Origin: an uncultured bacterium
GTDB lineage: Bacteria; Verrucomicrobiota; Kiritimatiellia; PWTM01
DNA length: 40,913 nt
Assembly (NCBI GenBank): GCA_938005705.1
Contig: CALLML010000072.1
Coordinates: 1-40,913, forward strand
Reading direction: 5' to 3'
Position 1 is the stretch's first letter; each line of letters opens with the position of its first letter. The notes beneath the pieces are model-generated. The model made no database searches and was not told the DNA's origin. It saw nothing but the letters and a program-made list of their open reading frames with translations. Shown here one piece after another: positions 39,303 to 40,913 of the stretch. The translations under genes and the position numbers were made by a program.

Positions 39303-40319
39303 ATGAAAACGTTACTGATTCTCGCCGTGTTCGCATGCTCGGCGTTTGGCATGGACCGCGAACAGGTGGACCGCCTGTTGTCACAAGCGGCGGACGCGCA
39401 GGGCAAAGAGTATCTACAACTCCGTGCTCGTTTGGCGGAAGCGGGAGAGGCTGCCTTGCCTCTGCTGCGAGAGGTGGCGCAAGACGGCCAGCGGACCTGG
39501 CAGCAGCGGCTGACGGCGCGGATCTTGTATGAGCGAATCCTGCGGGGCGACGAGAATGAGGCGCTGCGTTTTCACAATTGGGCTTCATACCCACCGTACC
39601 AGGAGCGCTGGCAACCGGTGACCGGCCCCAGTTCCAACATGCACCAGTATGTGATGCCTAAACTACAGGAGGCAGGGCTTTGGTACTACTACATCGAGTT
39701 GATGTGGAAGAACACCGGGGAATTCGGACTGGCTTGGGGCGAGCGGCGGTATCAGAAAGGAGATGTGCGTTTCAGTTATGAAGCGTGGCCCCGCTGGTGC
39801 CGGCAGGCGCTGGAAGGGGAGCCGGAAGAACTCTATCTGTGGATGGCCATCGCCGACCGGATCGAGAAGGATGATAGGTTTTTGGAGTCGTATGACAATC
39901 GTGAGCTTTTTTCGGCTCTAGTCCAGCGGGGATACGCGATGTCTGTTCCGATTCTTTTGCAGCGATGGGATGAGTACGTGCTGAAGGAATATCCGAATCC
40001 CAGCCCTAACCCTGAAGACAGGAGAATGACGCACCGGAACTTTCTAGCCAAGGTGCTGTCGTTTGCAGAGCCGGCTCATGTGGAGTTATTGGAAAGATTC
40101 ATTACAAGGCGAGAAGAAACGCTGGGCGATCTGCGTCCGAAGTTGGAGGAGGTGCGTCGCCGGCAACCGGTGAAGGTGGAGGAGCCGCCGTTTCGATGCG
40201 AGAAAAAGCCTCCGCTGGAGGGGATGGTGAAGCCGCCACCGGGCTTTTTCGATCGGCCCAAGCCGTCGGAGCCGGAAGCTCCGGCGCCGGAGAAGGACGT
40301 CGTCATTGAGGTGAACTGA
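39303..40319 (+). CDS. Exported protein of unknown function
   Basis: The 338-aa product starts with a signal peptide (MKTLLILAVFACSAFG), followed by a predominantly helical body (MDREQVDRLLSQAADAQGKEYLQLRARLAEAGEAALPLLREVAQDG, resembling HEAT-like helices), an aromatic central part (WASYPPYQERW), and a proline-rich tail with repeated KPPPGFF/RPKPSEPEAPAPEK. The ATG at 39303 is chosen because GGGAGTGA lies six bases upstream and the signal peptide starts there. A Cys in the signal (FAC) does not give a convincing lipobox. No family is recognised. Confidence 0.75.
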   Translation: MKTLLILAVFACSAFGMDREQVDRLLSQAADAQGKEYLQLRARLAEAGEAALPLLREVAQDGQRTWQQRLTARILYERILRGDENEALRFHNWASYPPYQERWQPVTGPSSNMHQYVMPKLQEAGLWYYYIELMWKNTGEFGLAWGERRYQKGDVRFSYEAWPRWCRQALEGEPEELYLWMAIADRIEKDDRFLESYDNRELFSALVQRGYAMSVPILLQRWDEYVLKEYPNPSPNPEDRRMTHRNFLAKVLSFAEPAHVELLERFITRREETLGDLRPKLEEVRRRQPVKVEEPPFRCEKKPPLEGMVKPPPGFFDRPKPSEPEAPAPEKDVVIEVN

Positions 40320-40500
40320 AGGCCGCCGCTCGGCGTCTGGTGTTGGCGTTTTCTCCATGGGGCATTCCGATCTCCGCCCCTCATATATTTCTAACTGAAC
40401 GGGGCTTGACCGGAGGCCCGGCAAAAGTTCAGCATCCGCATATCGGAATCGCGGGAGGCGAGGAAAGGAATGGCGTGATTCGGGTGCGGGGAGGAGCGGT

Positions 40501-40913
40501 ATGACGCGAGGGGCTCGGAGGACGGTGTGGCTGGGTGGGGCGTTGTTGACGCTGGCCGCGGCGGTATCGCAGGCGGATGAGGGGGTCGCGGCAGAGGCGG
40601 CTCTGCCAACGCGAGCGGAGAGGATTCATGCGCGCGCACTCGCGCGCCGCACGGCGACGCTCGCGGAACTTATGGCGCGGTTCGACGGCGACCGCCAGGG
40701 CTTCATCCCGTTGCTCTCGCCCGATCCTGACCTCCTCCATCGGCATGGCGGCGGAGTCCTGCCGTTCACAGCCAAGGGGTTTCCAGCGGAGTTCGTCAAG
40801 GGGCTGGTCCCCGCGAAGGGCGGTGGTGTGGCCCGCTATCCGATCCGTGTTTTCGAGGATCCACGCACGCGTGAGCGCTCGGTCCTAAACGCTGCAGGCG
40901 ACGAGATCGCGCG
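40501..40913 (+). CDS. Exported protein of unknown function, cut by the window end
   Basis: An ATG at 40501 follows GGGGAGGAGC, a strong ribosome site five bases upstream, and the frame stays open for 137 codons to the edge of the window. The N-terminus is a signal peptide (RRTVWLGGALLTLAAAVSQA, cleavage after SQA). The mature part begins DEGVAAEAALPTRAERIHARALARRTATLAEL and continues GFPAEFVKGLVPAKGGGVARYPIRVFEDPRTRE. I recognise no family. The gap from 40320 to 40500 shows no other gene. Confidence 0.7.
   Translation, partial: MTRGARRTVWLGGALLTLAAAVSQADEGVAAEAALPTRAERIHARALARRTATLAELMARFDGDRQGFIPLLSPDPDLLHRHGGGVLPFTAKGFPAEFVKGLVPAKGGGVARYPIRVFEDPRTRERSVLNAAGDEIA

Overview
The window reads as a chromosomal segment of a GC-rich, Gram-negative, free-living heterotroph. 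An outer-membrane beta-barrel gene, type IV pilin-like genes, a sulfatase, a GH51-type glycosidase, a type III glutamine synthetase and a NifA-like activator in one neighbourhood fit the PVC group (Verrucomicrobiota/Kiritimatiellota-like). That placement is inference from gene content; there is no rRNA or other marker here.

From about 0.5 to 28.4 kb nearly everything lies on the minus strand and concerns glutamine. It contains an ammonium uptake module (amt-glnK-porin), a type III glutamine synthetase (glnN) heading an operon with three glutamine-amide consumers (pyrG, carA, guaA, carB), a second operon purF-gltB-gltD plus an unusual KaiC-like/PEP-synthase-like protein, a NifA-like sigma54 activator, and a glutamine-dependent NAD synthetase (nadE). 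No nif genes are present. Good -24/-12 (sigma54) promoter matches sit upstream of amt, glnN and purF, so the simplest reading is a nitrogen-controlled regulon in which the local activator sets ammonium import, glutamine formation and glutamine spending together.

nadE carries an in-frame TAG seven codons before its amidase cysteine; the rest of the frame is intact. An IS3-family element (28.5-29.9 kb) with a typical A-run frameshift site lies just upstream of it. A second, decayed transposase tail lies at 14.2 kb between the two nitrogen operons.

From 30 kb onwards the strand switches. A fourth sigma54-type promoter precedes three pilus-like genes (small pilin, very large pseudopilin, PilX-like protein) and a transglutaminase-like protein, tightly packed. 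Next come a sulfatase, a small ACT-like regulator, an exported GH51-like arabinofuranosidase on the opposite strand, an exported protein of unknown function, and the start of another exported protein cut by the window end. The left edge holds the end of a membrane protein.
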